DNA of 64,000 bases, from positions 528,501 to 592,500 of the forward strand of contig SMMW01000626.1 in the NCBI GenBank assembly GCA_004794655.1, read 5' to 3'. A program made the translations under genes and the position numbers. This document shows positions 23,830 to 37,500 of the stretch, one piece after another. Position 1 is the first letter of the stretch; each line of letters opens with the position of its first letter. This DNA comes from Marisa cornuarietis. Its lineage: Eukaryota > Mollusca > Gastropoda > Architaenioglossa > Ampullariidae. Under the pieces are notes generated by a model. The model saw only the letters and a list, made by a program, of their open reading frames with translations. It had not been told where the DNA came from and did not search any database.

Positions 23830-24210
23830 GGTGACCTCAAGGCTGTGTAATATATTTTATAAGATATTTTAATCCTCTACATAAAAGATGACCAAGCAGC
23901 GTTCACGGATGATGAAATCTATTATTATCTTCCACTCTTGCAATTCTTGTATTCAACCAAATTTTCATTTATTCTAAAGGCAAATTTAAAAGTTATTAAT
24001 AAACTGTTTTGTCCAAAGACTTCCGTAATATATTGTACAGGATATTCTAAACCTGTATTTAAAAGCTCGGGAAGATTCTATGGATGATGCAGGCCATTAT
24101 TGACTTTCACCTTTTGAACTCCTGTAGTCAACCAGGTTTGAAGTATATCTAAAGGGGATTAATCGTTAAAGTTATGTTTAAGTGAGACAGGCGTTTTCTC
24201 CTACATATAG
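23830..24210 (+). repeat. Strongly decayed satellite copies
   Basis: Two further units can be aligned by order of motifs: an AGCAGCG..ATGAT block, a CTATTATTATC/CCATTATTGACTT block, GTA-TCAACCA--TTT, CTAAAGG, GTTA and TATTTA. The best stretch is GGCCATTATTGACTT to GGCGTTTTC at about 24085-24195. They continue the 23.1 kb array with far higher divergence. Confidence 0.55.
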
Positions 24211-25282
24211 TACGATGCTTGCAAGTAATTACATTTGCTGTAGCATTACAGGTGTGACCGGATTGGAACTGTAGAAATACGGCAATTTAAGTCTTCAATT
24301 TTCATTTTTCTTTCATTTCACCGGTATTAGATCTGCGGAATTTTCACTGCCGTAACAGAATGCATAGAAATATTTTATCCATGAACAGCACAGAACCACA
24401 GCGAGAATGAAGCTACTTCAAGAATTTTTTTTTAACATGAAAACATTAGAATGGATAAAAAGTTTTTAAGGACATTATTTATTTTTAAAAGTAAACATTT
24501 TTAATCGGCTTCGTCTCCTGCTCGTTAGCACCAATTTTCTTAAACACACTTCTCCAGAAAACATTCACAATTACAGCTACGTAAACTGTCTTTTCCTCGA
24601 AAATGTAATGAAGGTTATTTATTTAGTAAAACCAACAAACATTTTTCCTGAAACGACATGTTTTAATCACTTGATAAAAATGCTATCTTATACAGTGATA
24701 GCAAAAATACTTTTGTGTAAAGTACAATATTAATGGATGCCAAATGTAAAGTACAACATTTATTTAGTTTATGGAATATAAATTTTTAACGTGTGTATGG
24801 GTGCTTGAGTTTTAAAGAATTTATGAAAATATTGTATAAAATTATTATTTTTTATCAAAAAGGCTGTGTACTAACCCTAAAATCTAAAATCGATGCCCTA
24901 AGACCCAGCTCTCTAAATATGCCGCTTAGTTTTACATAATATATTTGTACATACAAGCTGTAACCATAAAGTATGTAGTGTATAGTCTTTACAGAAGATG
25001 ACTTAAAGACTCGGTCCATCCACCTTATAGCTTGTCTTGCCAGGTTAAAAACATAAACTTGATATTTTTATATCCATTAATTTGATTATTGCTTCTGTGT
25101 AGTCCCTTTGACAGGTCTGTCTTTACAGTGATATGTGCATTGTTATAGTATCGCAATCTGGTGCGTCTATTCTAGATATCTGTCTTTGTATTAAATAATT
25201 ATAGGCTGACCGTAACACTTTGGCGAACCTGCTTGATTGACACAAAAAAACTAGATAATCCCGTCTTAACATGGCATGAATG
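24211..25282. other. No supported gene
   Basis: A/T-rich sequence downstream of the minus-strand solute carrier stop codon. It may contain the 3' UTR, but no confident polyadenylation site or domain was found. Confidence 0.5.
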
Positions 25283-25503
25283 CTACATATATGTAGTTCT
25301 ATTAAGCCGGCTTCGTAGCGTGTGGTTAGCTGAATTAGCATTGGACTGTCTCCTCGCATGCTTTCTTCTGGCTTTGAACGGTCTCACCACCATGTCCGTC
25401 CAGTTCTCTGGTAGTAAAATAAGAAGGAGGCCCACTCCAATCAGAGCGAAAGCAGCTAATTTCATTCCGGATAACTTCTTGCTTTTCCACAAACCATCTA
25501 CCA
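25283..25503 (-). CDS. SLC35F-like last exon
   Basis: It begins after TATATTTCAG (minus strand), completes a split Leu codon and encodes VDGLWKSKKLSGMK, a membrane span (AAFALIGVGLLLILLP), ENW and a basic cytosolic tail, then stop. The tail is long and Arg/Asn-rich. Confidence 0.8.
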
Positions 25504-28500
25504 CTGAAATATATTAAAAGATGTCGATAAAATAGAAATGCATACCAAATTAGAGTATAAAAAAGTTACAGGGCTTGATTATGAAGAGGGAGGTTTAAAG
25601 TCTTGGACTTTGACAAAGGTTAGTACCAAAGGTAAGTCCGAGAGTTCAGCACAAGAGAAAGAAAAATGAAATGAAATGAGAGAACTATCAAATTAGCCTG
25701 CTTTGTAAGGTAAAGTTCGTCCTTTAACATTTTCGGTCGTTGTGGAGTGAGGTGTTAGAGACCACACGTATCTTGGGGCAACTTTTTTGTAAGGGCTATG
25801 CCCAACTCCTCTCCTTCGCTGTCTTACTTTCCCCAGCCCTCTATGGAGTCAGGTACCAATTTCCGACAGAAGGGTCGACTGAGGGAAATGCGCTGCCCAG
25901 GAGTGCAAAATATAGTTACTTTTCACTTTCTTGTTTGCATCAGTATTTCAGTTTCAGTCTCGGCTGCTTTTCAATTTACCATTTTTCAGCATTATTTGAC
26001 ACTTTTGTCGTTTATAAATTAAACATGCTTTACACGCTTAGAGCACGATTTTTATCGACTATGTCATTAGAATTAGTTAAATATCAATATCACTATAACA
26101 CTTCCATACTCTTGTAGCTTCCCAGATATCATACTCACGTGCGCAAACAGGAATTGAAAGGGCAACCCCAATGCCAATGAACTCCTTCCATGTGATGTGC
26201 ATCACACACACAGACAGCACTTGGTACACTGCATCACAAAGAAAATCATGCCCTCCAATATACTCTGAATCAGTTGTTAAATTTCTAGCCATCTTTGTGA
26301 CTAGTTTTTACACTGTTGTCCATTCATAAACTTAACGTATTGCAGCTCTGTTCACTCGTTGCTCTGCAATCACATTATCGATAAAGCCAGCGAATCAGGG
26401 TCTAGGTGCACTGAATTCCGCTAGCGTGCTAACATATACGGCTAAGGGCTAGCGTGCAGGTAAACATAGTATTTTGTGACCCTGTTCGTTTTAACCGAGG
26501 TTCGTTTAAGTCCGATTTTCAGGAGCTGACTACTATTTTATTTAGGTTAGAAATGTATACTGTGCCATTCGCCTTCAGTAGCGACCTTATTAGACCAGCA
26601 ACTCTCTCCTAGCATTCATATTTACGGGAAGAGTCGGCGCTCAGTGGGAAGGCTGCTGGACACCGAGGATTTATCGCGTATGAACTGTCTAGAAGAACGT
26701 TCGTGCATTGAGATTGCTGGTTTTATGTGCCACTATGGGGGAAGGGGGGGGGCCTGCAAGCAAATCGGAATTGACAGTGAAGAGGTAGATATGTTACTGA
26801 TGTGTAGCTACTCTGTGAGCCGAGATGTTGGGGCCCCGCCCCTCACGCTACAGCCTCTAAGCGAGAGATGTCAATGGTTCTTTTTCCGTAGTTACTTAAC
26901 GGCACTGATATTTTCTGTTCCCGTTTCTCCATCACCAAACAAACAACTACATTAGTCTACACGGTAGATCTTTGATACTATATTATCCTGTAATACTACT
27001 AAAGCCAGCAAAATAGAACACATTATTGCAAAAACATTTTTAAAACTGCTGTCCCCTTAATAGTTAGGTTTTTAAATTTATCACGGTGGTGTCACTGGAA
27101 GATTGGGGTGGGAGGAGGATGATAAAGAGGAGGTTAGCATGAAAAAGTTCATTTCAGTTTAAACTACAGACGATGTCCGCACGGTGGGTGAATGGGTGTG
27201 TAGGAGGTAGGGAGGAAAGTTAATGTCACCGGGATAGGTAGGATTCCGACAAACGTAACTAAAGAAGATGACGATCGGACGGCAGGTTATTATCTTTCCT
27301 TCCACTAAAACTTCTATATGTGTATATTGCACATTCTCTTGCTCGGCAGAGAGCTTAGTGCACTTAAACAAAAGCGCAGCACAAAAAACAAATACTATTA
27401 CAAAATGCAAAAACAAACAGGGATTGTGCTACCATAGTGTTGGGATGAAGAGAAGACAATCAGTTAGTAGAGGTACTCACGAGAGAGATACGTCTTAAGG
27501 CCAGTTTTGAGAACATCAAAAGTGTTTATTGTATGACACTTCACAGTGATTTTTAGAATCTTTTGCACATCGCCAGTTACCATCGCACAAGCAGACGGTT
27601 CTGTCAACATTCTGGCCAGAGTACAGAACTTGTTGCGGTCAACGAGGTGCCAAGATCAGTTAAGCAGCTTAGGATAGAGTACTGGCGGTGGAGTCTCGGC
27701 TCGCAAGAACAATTGTAAAGCCCCCAAAGCACCACTGCTGTATTTTTAAGACAGTCGGTGCACTAGGTATTATATGGACCTTTATTACTCGAGCGGACAG
27801 TGTTGTATTTGTGTAATGCCCGACACTGTTCCTTGTACCCTACGTATATACGGCTAATAACCACCTTTATCACACCTGCAAGAGCTGTTGGCAATGAACA
27901 TTGTACTCTCTGTAGGCTCTAGTCGTTTCTCTAATCTTTCGAGGTTTTAACATAGCTGTTGGCGTAACATTCCTCACTATGGCATTGTTCTCTATGAGCG
28001 ATGTACTACAAATTTGATCCCTTAACATCAGTTTTCTTCATTTACTAACCACTCACGTGTAAACAACTCTATGTTCAAGTAGTGATATAGATAACAGTGC
28101 ACTCGTCCTAATGTTTGCATTCTATATTACGTTACTGAATGAAATGTAGATATTGACCATCGAATTGTAAGCATATTATTATATATTGAGAAAATAATTT
28201 CCGATGACAATTACAAGGGGCCCGGAGACTCGTCTGTCCCGGGGCCCGTGGTGGCTCTCGGCGGCTCTGGTCTCCACCAGCATAGAGCCTACCGCGATAC
28301 AAATGTTTTACCTGACTTCTTTCTCCCATTTGCTGGCAAAAGTAGCACGGACCTTTCTGAATTATCCCTCCCTTCTGCAGCTTTAGCGGCGTCTCGTGCT
28401 AAGGAACTGTTGTTGCTTGCCTTGCTCAACATCACAATTTCGATCTTTTGAGACGTGACGCCGTCCTATCACACCAGAACTTTCGTTCGCATGATTCGGA

Positions 28501-31500
28501 AAGCGGGCTGCCTCTTTGGCACAGAAGCTCAAGATGCCTTGGACAAGCGCCAGTGGGACCCAGCCCAGGCTATTAGAGGAGTACATCAGTTTTTTCGTCG
28601 CCAAGGCGACAGAGTGGGACAAACGTATGAGGAGCTTAAACGAGAACACGTGCGAGTAAGTAAATAGTAAATTTTTTGCAGAAAGTGTCGATGTTGCACA
28701 CCTGGTGCTTAATCTTTGTTTAAACTTTTTACCACAAATCGTAGTTGGGTTTAACAGCTCGTGCTTTTGTATAGTTGGCACTGATGTAGGAAGAATATCA
28801 GATGCTTTGCCGCTCGTTGTATATACAGTCTCTGTCTGAACAAAGTTAATCCACTGGCGTCTGTTGCAACTATCTTTAGGACTTCCTAAATGAGTATAAA
28901 CTAAATCCATCTGAGTGTCGGAGAGAAAATTCAGCAACATCACAATGTATCCTGGTCTGTTCATAAGCCTTAATCTACACATCTCATTCTGGAGAAAACT
29001 CTGGTCATGTTAGAATAATACGCTCTACAGCAAAAACCATTTAGGTAAACTGTATGTGTCACTGTAAACTGACTCAAACATCTGATATTAGCTGAGAAAT
29101 TCGGGTATAATTTATACTATTCTTAAGTATCTTAACTAGATTACTTTTAAAAAAAGATACTGTATTGGTTATTTCTTGATTTCTGAGTAGCAGACATAGC
29201 ATTAAAGTATAGCACAGGGTTAAAACATTTTTTATAACTAAAAAAAAAACAAGAATCAGTACACAGCATTGGACTTCAGATAGGACGTAAGCGAAAAAAA
29301 GCCTTCCTCAGTCATCTTGGGTTCCAAGAATGAAATCTAGGTAAACCTCGAGCAAAAAAGTGACTTTAGCTGAGAGCATTGAATATAGCTAAATAAATGA
29401 GAGAGATTTCTCGATAGGATTATTCAGTGAACCATTCGATGCATAGCAAGTATAACCTTAACTAACAGCTCTGCCATCTTTACACTGCTTGTACTCAAAT
29501 ATATCAGACATTAAAACATAAAATGTTCTTACTCTCCATCAAGCGTTTTTGAACAAAGTTTGTGTAGGAAGTGCAATAATTTTTTAATGCTGTTAGGTTT
29601 ATTATAATAAGTATTACCATGCTTATTCATGGGGTTTTCTCCTGTACAGCAACTGAAACTCATTGAAACTGAGGATTCAAGCACCTTTGTATTTTCTTGC
29701 ATTTTTCACAGTAAGCAGTATTACTCAAGTTTGGGACCTGTTTGGGGCCAGTTGCACAACATGTTTCTAAACCTTAAAACTGTTCTAAAGAAGCAAAATC
29801 TCTTCTCTGCCATTTATGTGCATTACACAAGAACATACCAAAATTATACTGACAGGACGGAAAGTCAGACTTAAACAGCTTTATCTTACTTAAAGAAGTT
29901 TTAGTTTTATAAATTCTAATATTGTGGTGTGCAATTTTAACTTATTATCTAAATAAATTTAAAGCTTAGTTAACAGTGTTTAAAATTAGAAATGCGATGT
30001 GCAACTGGCCCCAGGGGAATATCGGGCTGGAAGCAGGTATCAGCTAATGGCAGTGAAATCATGACACCTCTAAGCGATACGCACCGTAGGGCTAGCGTTG
30101 AAATGTCAGATTTCAAGCTTGCCAGTAGCTGTGTCAGAAAGATTTAGTGGGCTTGATGCCCACCCAGGACCAGCCACTTACCTAGCAGGAGTAACGAGGC
30201 TGCTACAGCCTGATGCCACGGAGCAGTCTCCCAGTCCACCACTTCCGCACCAGTTAGATACATCGCCAGCAATATTGGCCACAAAAACGCCAAGCACAGG
30301 ACTCCTGGGGAAAACCGCATCTTTAGTTTAATAGCGATAAAACGGAAAAAAAGGATTGTACCTTCGAGGATAGGTCTTCGAGTTTGTTCAGTTTTGTTTC
30401 ACTGCTTCTTCCTGTTCCCCTCCTCCCGCTCCCTCTCTTAAACCGCACACTTTCACTCACTCTCTCTCACACACACACGCGCTCCCGCGCGCGCGCGCGC
30501 ACACACACACACACACAACGAAAAGTCTGTGCGAGCGTTTGTCTGATTGTATAACTGTACCTGTGTGTTGTTGTGTGTGTGCGTTAACGAATATTCGCAG
30601 ACGCAAGTGGGCACTTTTAAAACAGACGTTTTTTCTACGTATGGTACTGATGTTTGCTTGTTAACATTTGCAACAGCACTACATGTGTAAACGGACTTAA
30701 AGGGACGAAAATAATAATTTAAGTCTCTAATTACTTTTTTCCTTCATATCTCTAAGGGTATTAACCACAACAGCATGCATAGAAACATACTTATAAAGTA
30801 TATGTATAAGTAGCACCAAAATATGAAGGTAAATTAAATTGTTATACCTAGGCACGACAAAAAAAGTGTTGCCTGCCCCACACTTGCGTCGCCTACAAAT
30901 TTACTGTAGAAGACCTGAACAAACAAATATAAAAAATAACTTTTTTTCAACATCTGTATTTTTTTCTCTCTTGTTTTAAAATGTATGACTGATTTTACCC
31001 TGATCTTACTCTAATACTGCATGCTTAAATGACACATACTGACATTTTATATTATGTCCGATAAAAATTTCGGGTTGCAAATGGAATCTTTTACCTATAA
31101 TAACGCCTAAAACACAGCTTCGTGAGATTTCATGAAGGTCCTCATGTTTTGCGTACTTTTTCACGAAAAAACCAAACTGATTCTCATGCTAAAAGTAGGC
31201 GGAAACATTGGACCAGATGTCTTGTGGCGGATCCATTTGATAAAAAGGTATCGACTTATGCTGCGTTACTGTTCAGTAGGTTTGCCTGCTAGCTAGTGCC
31301 AGCAACCTTTTTTTTTGTTTTAAAAGGTGCGTGCGGGACGCTGATTTTTTTTCCTATAGGTCTCAGTGAAGGCGTAAACTTCGGAAGCCTTCGGAAGGGT
31401 GACGTCAGCGACCTTGACAATCCGCCCCATGCGCAACCTTGGCTTGTTTCTGCCAGCTATGAAACCTTGTCGTGGCGCTAAGCTCAACGACGTTTAAACA

Positions 31501-34500
31501 TTATGAAGAGCTTCATTAAGTTAATAGTGACAAGCAAAATAACTAAAGATTTAAAACGTATGATAGGTAGAAGTGAATTAAATGATGGTCCAAAACAACC
31601 GAGACCATGAAACCTGTTAAGTACGTTAGATTACACGTAACCGACAGCGATGTCTCCATACTTTTGGGATTTTTTTTTTTTTGTTCTCAAGTATGATAAA
31701 TTCTGTCAAAACTTTCACGAAGACTCATTGATTACCAAGCGAAACCATATAAATATCGATAGACACTTACCTAATCTCTACTATCATACATTGATATCGA
31801 AATGTATATACTTTAGACTCACAGCTGATAGAAATTGCTTTAGTATAGTAATATCAATTATTGCGTTTGAAAGATGATATTTATAATTTTTAAGCGTTTC
31901 TTTCCTCAGTACGCACCTTTCCCAACCATTGCGAGAAAAAGTTGTTGTTTCAATGGGTTTTCATGAAAGACTTGACAGAGAATTCATCATATTTGAGAAC
32001 ATCAAAAAAAATTTCCAAAAGCAAAAAAAAAAAAAAAAATCTACCGAGGTTCGAACGCAATACATATCGAAAAAAAAGCATTGCGTGTATCCATTACGGT
32101 ATTGAGACACAACTGTCCATAACTTGTAATCTAACGTACTTAACAGGTTTCATCGTCTCGGTTGTTTTGAACCATCATTTAATTTACCTTTACCTGTCAT
32201 ACGTTTTAGGTCTTTATAGTTACTTTGCTTGTCACTATTAACTTATGAAAAGGATCCATAAAATAGAAAGACGAAGGATGGAGAACAATGTGAAGACTTG
32301 CCCCGTTCCGGCATTAAAAGGGCGATCACTGCAGATTTAATGGTGACGACTCCAGAAAACAAAGATGAGTAACATCAGGAGAATATTGAGAATATATTCA
32401 GAAATCTCGAGAATATTAAGAAATGTTATCATACTGAACATCAAAAAGGTGATCATTACTTCAATTTCTACATTGCAGCTCAAGAAAGCTGCCAAAAATA
32501 GATAAGCCAATAGATCCCATCGTTATAATCCAACTGCAAAGCAGAAAACTGGAGCAAACGCAGCAGAAACACGTGTAAACTTGAAGATCCAACACTTGTA
32601 TCCAAAGCGAAACATAACGCAGAAACAAAATCAAAGACAGTCGATCCCTTCAGCCTATTAGGCGAAGCGACATAACTCTTCTTATTAAAGAGATCCTTGG
32701 TCTGACTACTTTCATAACGACTGCCACGTCGAAATAAGCAGTAGCTACATTAAAACAATGCTACTGTTTGTAACATTATCCTAGCAAATGGACAGGGTAC
32801 CGCTGGAGGAGGTACAGTCCCTCTAATACTTTTGCGTGACCATCTCAAAAGACAGTAGTATTGCTGGGACGTTCGTTTCCGTATCGCGGCAGTAACAGCT
32901 GCGATGACCAGACTCAACAAGATTTGGGACAGCAGAAGTGTCAGCTTTCGCAACAAATTGGGCTTCACAAGCCTATCGTTGTGTCCATCACGTTGTAGGG
33001 CTGCGAGACCTGGGCTTTGCTTACAGAATCGGAACGACGGGTCCAGGCGTTCGAGATGAAATGCTTCGGGAGACTCATTTGGATCTCCTACAGGGAGTAG
33101 AAGACGAACTATTTCGTTTGCAGCCTACTCACCTCCTTGATGGGTCTCCAGAAATCTCGTTTGGTTATCGTCAAGTGACAGAAGCTGGTGTGGCTTGGTC
33201 ATATCGTCAGACATGACACCTTCCCGAAGACGATTCTCCAGAGGCGGTCGACGCTGTGGTCAGCAAAAGAAAAGTTGGGTGACTAACATGAAGGTTTGGA
33301 TCGGCTGTCCACTTGGGGACCTTCTCACGCGGGCGCAAGACCTCTGCTGCGTTCCGTCATTTCTCCCTTATGACTGGTACCAGTTAAGGGATGATCAGTA
33401 AGTAAACGCTCGTTTTACAACCTGAAATTTTTATCGGACATGATACAGAACGTAAGTAATAATAATAAAAGAATTTTATATTGCATTTCTCTGCCTAAAG
33501 CAAGATCGTTTGAACTCTGACATAAACAACAGGTTAAACAATAGCTCTGTCACACATACAAATTCGACACATGCACACAGAAGAAAAGGTACGAAAAGAA
33601 AGAAGATGAAGCCACCAGCTACTTAAAATATATATTCTTGAAACCCAGTTTACCATTTCCTTTACACACAGAATGAGGAAAGAAAATAGAATGCAAGAAA
33701 TTAAGAAAAGAAAAAATGAAAATGATGAAGAACGAATAAAGTAGGTTTACACTCGATGAGAATACATAGCTTCAAACGCACTGCTATTTATCTTCGTTTA
33801 AAAGAGAGACGAATGAGTCCACAAATGGAAGAGGCGTTTACAAATCTAAGGCGAACTGCACACAAAATTAATTTAAAACAAAATGATACATCAACTATGT
33901 CCACACTTTGTGTACTGCTGTCATGGACGATGACGTCACAGCAATGATAACGCCCCACATTGTATTGCCAGCGAAGCCGTCCACGTAAGCAAACAGAACT
34001 ATGCCAGTAATTGAAAATATCATGGCCAGTATCTGAAAGAAAGATTATTTAATATGATCACGATAATCAGCATCGAAAGTTATCAGTCTAAACGCGATGA
34101 GCTAAGGAGGAACGGCTTTAAGACAAATACCTTGTGCAAACAAGTGCTTTGACTAATATACCTTTTTGAAAATGGTTTAAAAACAGTATGTGTTTGCCTA
34201 TACTTTTGTTTTTTCAAATTTCGTCCCTGAATTTACTTCTCGGTGAACATTTTACTAATAAAAGTTGTCTTTAAAATTACACATCGTAATAACAAGAATG
34301 CAAAAATGGTTTATTATGAGGACAAATTAAATATTAGTTATTCAAGTTTCAATGTACTAGAGATTTTAGTCAAATATATATGTAAGGGCAATAATTCATA
34401 ACAGATTACTCAAAGACTTGTGCAAATATTCTTTCGCTTCTGCTAGGTAGTGACTTCCTTGCGAATGGTTATCTACAGGAACTGGCAGTATGATATACTT

Positions 34501-37500
34501 CTTTAGTTTGAGTCTTAAAATCAATTTGTCAATCAGCCAGGCAGCCACCGACCCACCCAGCCAATCCGATAATCAATCAAATCCTAAATTAAAGTTTGTT
34601 TTCCTTCTTACTCGAATGGCAACAAATTTTTCAAAAAGAACAATCCAAGACAGCATGTATACGAAGCTGTGATTGGTGGCGTAAAGCGACGTCACATCCG
34701 CTGCTTCGATCCGCCACAATGCCTGAAATTCAGAAATCTTGATATTTATTATCTATAGAGCTTTGTTTTACCTTTTAAAACATACTTCCAACACATTAAA
34801 CCATAAAAAAACCCATGCAGAAGTGATGTTACTTTAGTCCTTCATTAGACCACTATGGTGGGCAACATTTGCAGAATGGGGCGTATTTTACATTCATCAG
34901 CAAATTATTGAAAATAGGAACAGGAAGCTGCATAGCGCCGGCAATTTTTCGCTGAGAGAGACGGAGAACTTTAACACGATATGTGAGCTTATTCAAGCGA
35001 TGTTCTCAGAAAAGCTGGCAAGGTACTCATCAACGATGCCAAGCATCACACACTCTCATAAACTGATGTTAAGTATAGAAATATTAGAACAAGATTTGCT
35101 CTCACGCGACTTTGTAAACGCGTTTTGAGAGTTAATTTTCCTTAAATGTTTACTCCTGATGTAGAAATGTATTATTCTAATTACAAAATATATATTTGAA
35201 TTTACTTTTTGTTTGTTCCTTCTTTTCTCAAAAGAACTTTTAAGGTGAATTTTTCTCACATCTGCTATATATATATATATATATATTATCATTTGCGTTT
35301 TTACAGACTGTTTTTCAGATCTACGTACTGTCGCTGGAGATGTCACACCACCACGCCCATGGAAATAACGGCTAATTTAGTGTCCATGAAAATGATGGCC
35401 CCCTCAAAACTCGACTGAGATCTATTAGCAGTTATACAGATCTGTTAAAACCTCATGTAGCATAGTGCTAAAAAGTCAATCAGTGCGCAAAGTTATCATT
35501 AACAAAATCATTAAAAGCTAAACAGAACAAAGTCAAAGGTTCTTCTTACCGGAGCACAAGACACATTTGTACATGAAGGTCAAAACAGCCTGTTACCGTT
35601 AGATTTGACCCTCAAATATAATCATTAGATTCACATTTGCAAGACAAAGTCTCAAACTGTTAAGCATGTGCATCTGACAAATGAGGTTAAGAAAATATTA
35701 GCTTTCGGAAGCACAAATGTAAGGAAACGTTGTGCTCTTACTGAATACAAACGACATTGGCTTTAATTCATTCCAACTAATGCATATATTTCATGCCTTA
35801 CTGAGAATATTGTAGTAAACTGACTTAAACTCAGTGACAATCAACACAATGTATTAGGTGAAGTAAAAAAAAATGCCTTCCACTGAATAGTAGACACTTC
35901 ATAAGCGCGCTAGGGTAACGTATTTCGCACTTTCAGTTTTTTGTGTTTTCTCAGTTTCCCCTCTCTTTCACTCTCTCGATCTCTCTATCTCTCTGAACTA
36001 TACAAATCCGTAACATTTGTTGGTCCCTAACAAAATGGTTGAAGTACCTTTCTACCGTCATCTTGACCGGCCCAAGTTAACAAGAGGTCATATTGATCCA
36101 CCGGTACTTTTCGTCGATTATCGACACTCTATTCAATTCGGTAAATTAACTCCAGCAAGGCAGCCAAAATCTTTTATACTGAGTAAAAATGATTCGGTTC
36201 AAGTTTGAACAACCAACAATCCTCATATGTGCCTCAATACAATGTCTAGTTAACTGGATCATTTGAATTCATCAACACTATTTACTCTACTCACCCAGTC
36301 TTTGGTCAATTTGACTCACAAGCAATAACTAATCAGGAGTTGGCCTAAATGTCCAGTAGACAATACATTTGTGTGTACTCACAGTACTTTTGGATTCTAT
36401 ACTGCTTTTTTTATCTGGAATAGATGTGGTACAACGCAGTGGCGTACTGACAATCGGATTGGCATTAACATCCTATATAGAACGAGTGACTGTTGGAAGA
36501 AGAGGTGAAAAAGATGTAAGACAAGGAAACTGGGTTCCGCACAGGTGAAGTATTCCGAAAGCTGGGTCACCGATTGTGAAGCACTCCCTCTGTAGTGAGG
36601 CGACAGGGGTCGACCACCGCAAGTGAAATGCTCCATTTGTAGTTTGACGCGGACAGCAATACGTGGCTGAGACCGTAACAGGTGTAGACCGTAAAAGTAT
36701 ACTCCCCGACAAAGTAAATACATTGAGCCACTGTTGTCAACATTCAGCTCAGACCAAAGTTATTAATCATTCCTAAGTTAATAATGCTGAATCTACCGGT
36801 GTGATCAAAATAAAATAGTTACACAGACAGAAACACGTTATCAAAATTGGCAAAAAAGTTTTACATGTATAAAAAGGTTTTACCTCGCCCAGGCGAGGTA
36901 ACAAGGCCCGATTTGTCAATGTTGGTCTCCATTCCGTGTGCGTTCAAATTGTCTGTCAATGTGTTGGTACGGTCTTGCAGTTTGCTGTTGGTTCCTGATC
37001 AATGTCGTCTGCAAAGCGGGGGTTGCACATGGACTAACCTATCGATGAAAATCGATGTATGATTATCTTGAAGGGTTCCTTGCGTGATATTCTCTAAGAT
37101 GCTGAATAGCACAGGCGATATGAGGCACCTTTAGCGGACAACCCTGTTGTGTTAAAGAAGTTTCACAGTTTGTTGAGTAATATTACGCTCATTAAAGTCC
37201 TGTATCGCGCTTCAATGGCTTAAACGTTGGGGAATTTTCGCAACGAATGACAAACTTCGTGTCAAACTCCGTCAAATACCGTTTTACAATCGATAAAAGG
37301 GGCATGAATAGTGATTGCTTCCATTCTTTTTGCCATTCTTTGCATTTCCAGATTCTTTGGCACAGAACAGTAAGTGTCTGTGTTGTTTCTTCCTCACCTT
37401 GCTTGAGCAGCTTATATGAGAAGCTGTCAACGCCAAGTGAGTTTCTTCTTTTCAGACTGCATATAGCTATTTATACCTGGTAGGTCTACCGGCTTTCTGA

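Noticed and set aside
26638..26720. tRNA or tRNA-derived SINE head
   Set aside because: An A-box-like GCTCAGTGGGAAGG is present, but no matching B box or cloverleaf follows.
32042..32060. Pol III B box (GGTTCGAACGC)
   Set aside because: No A box at the right distance. It lies in the right arm of the foldback element next to an A-run.
32750..32968. Minus-strand frame as the missing SLC35F exon
   Set aside because: It is antisense to the decayed RTE-like LINE tail and shows no membrane segment of the family.
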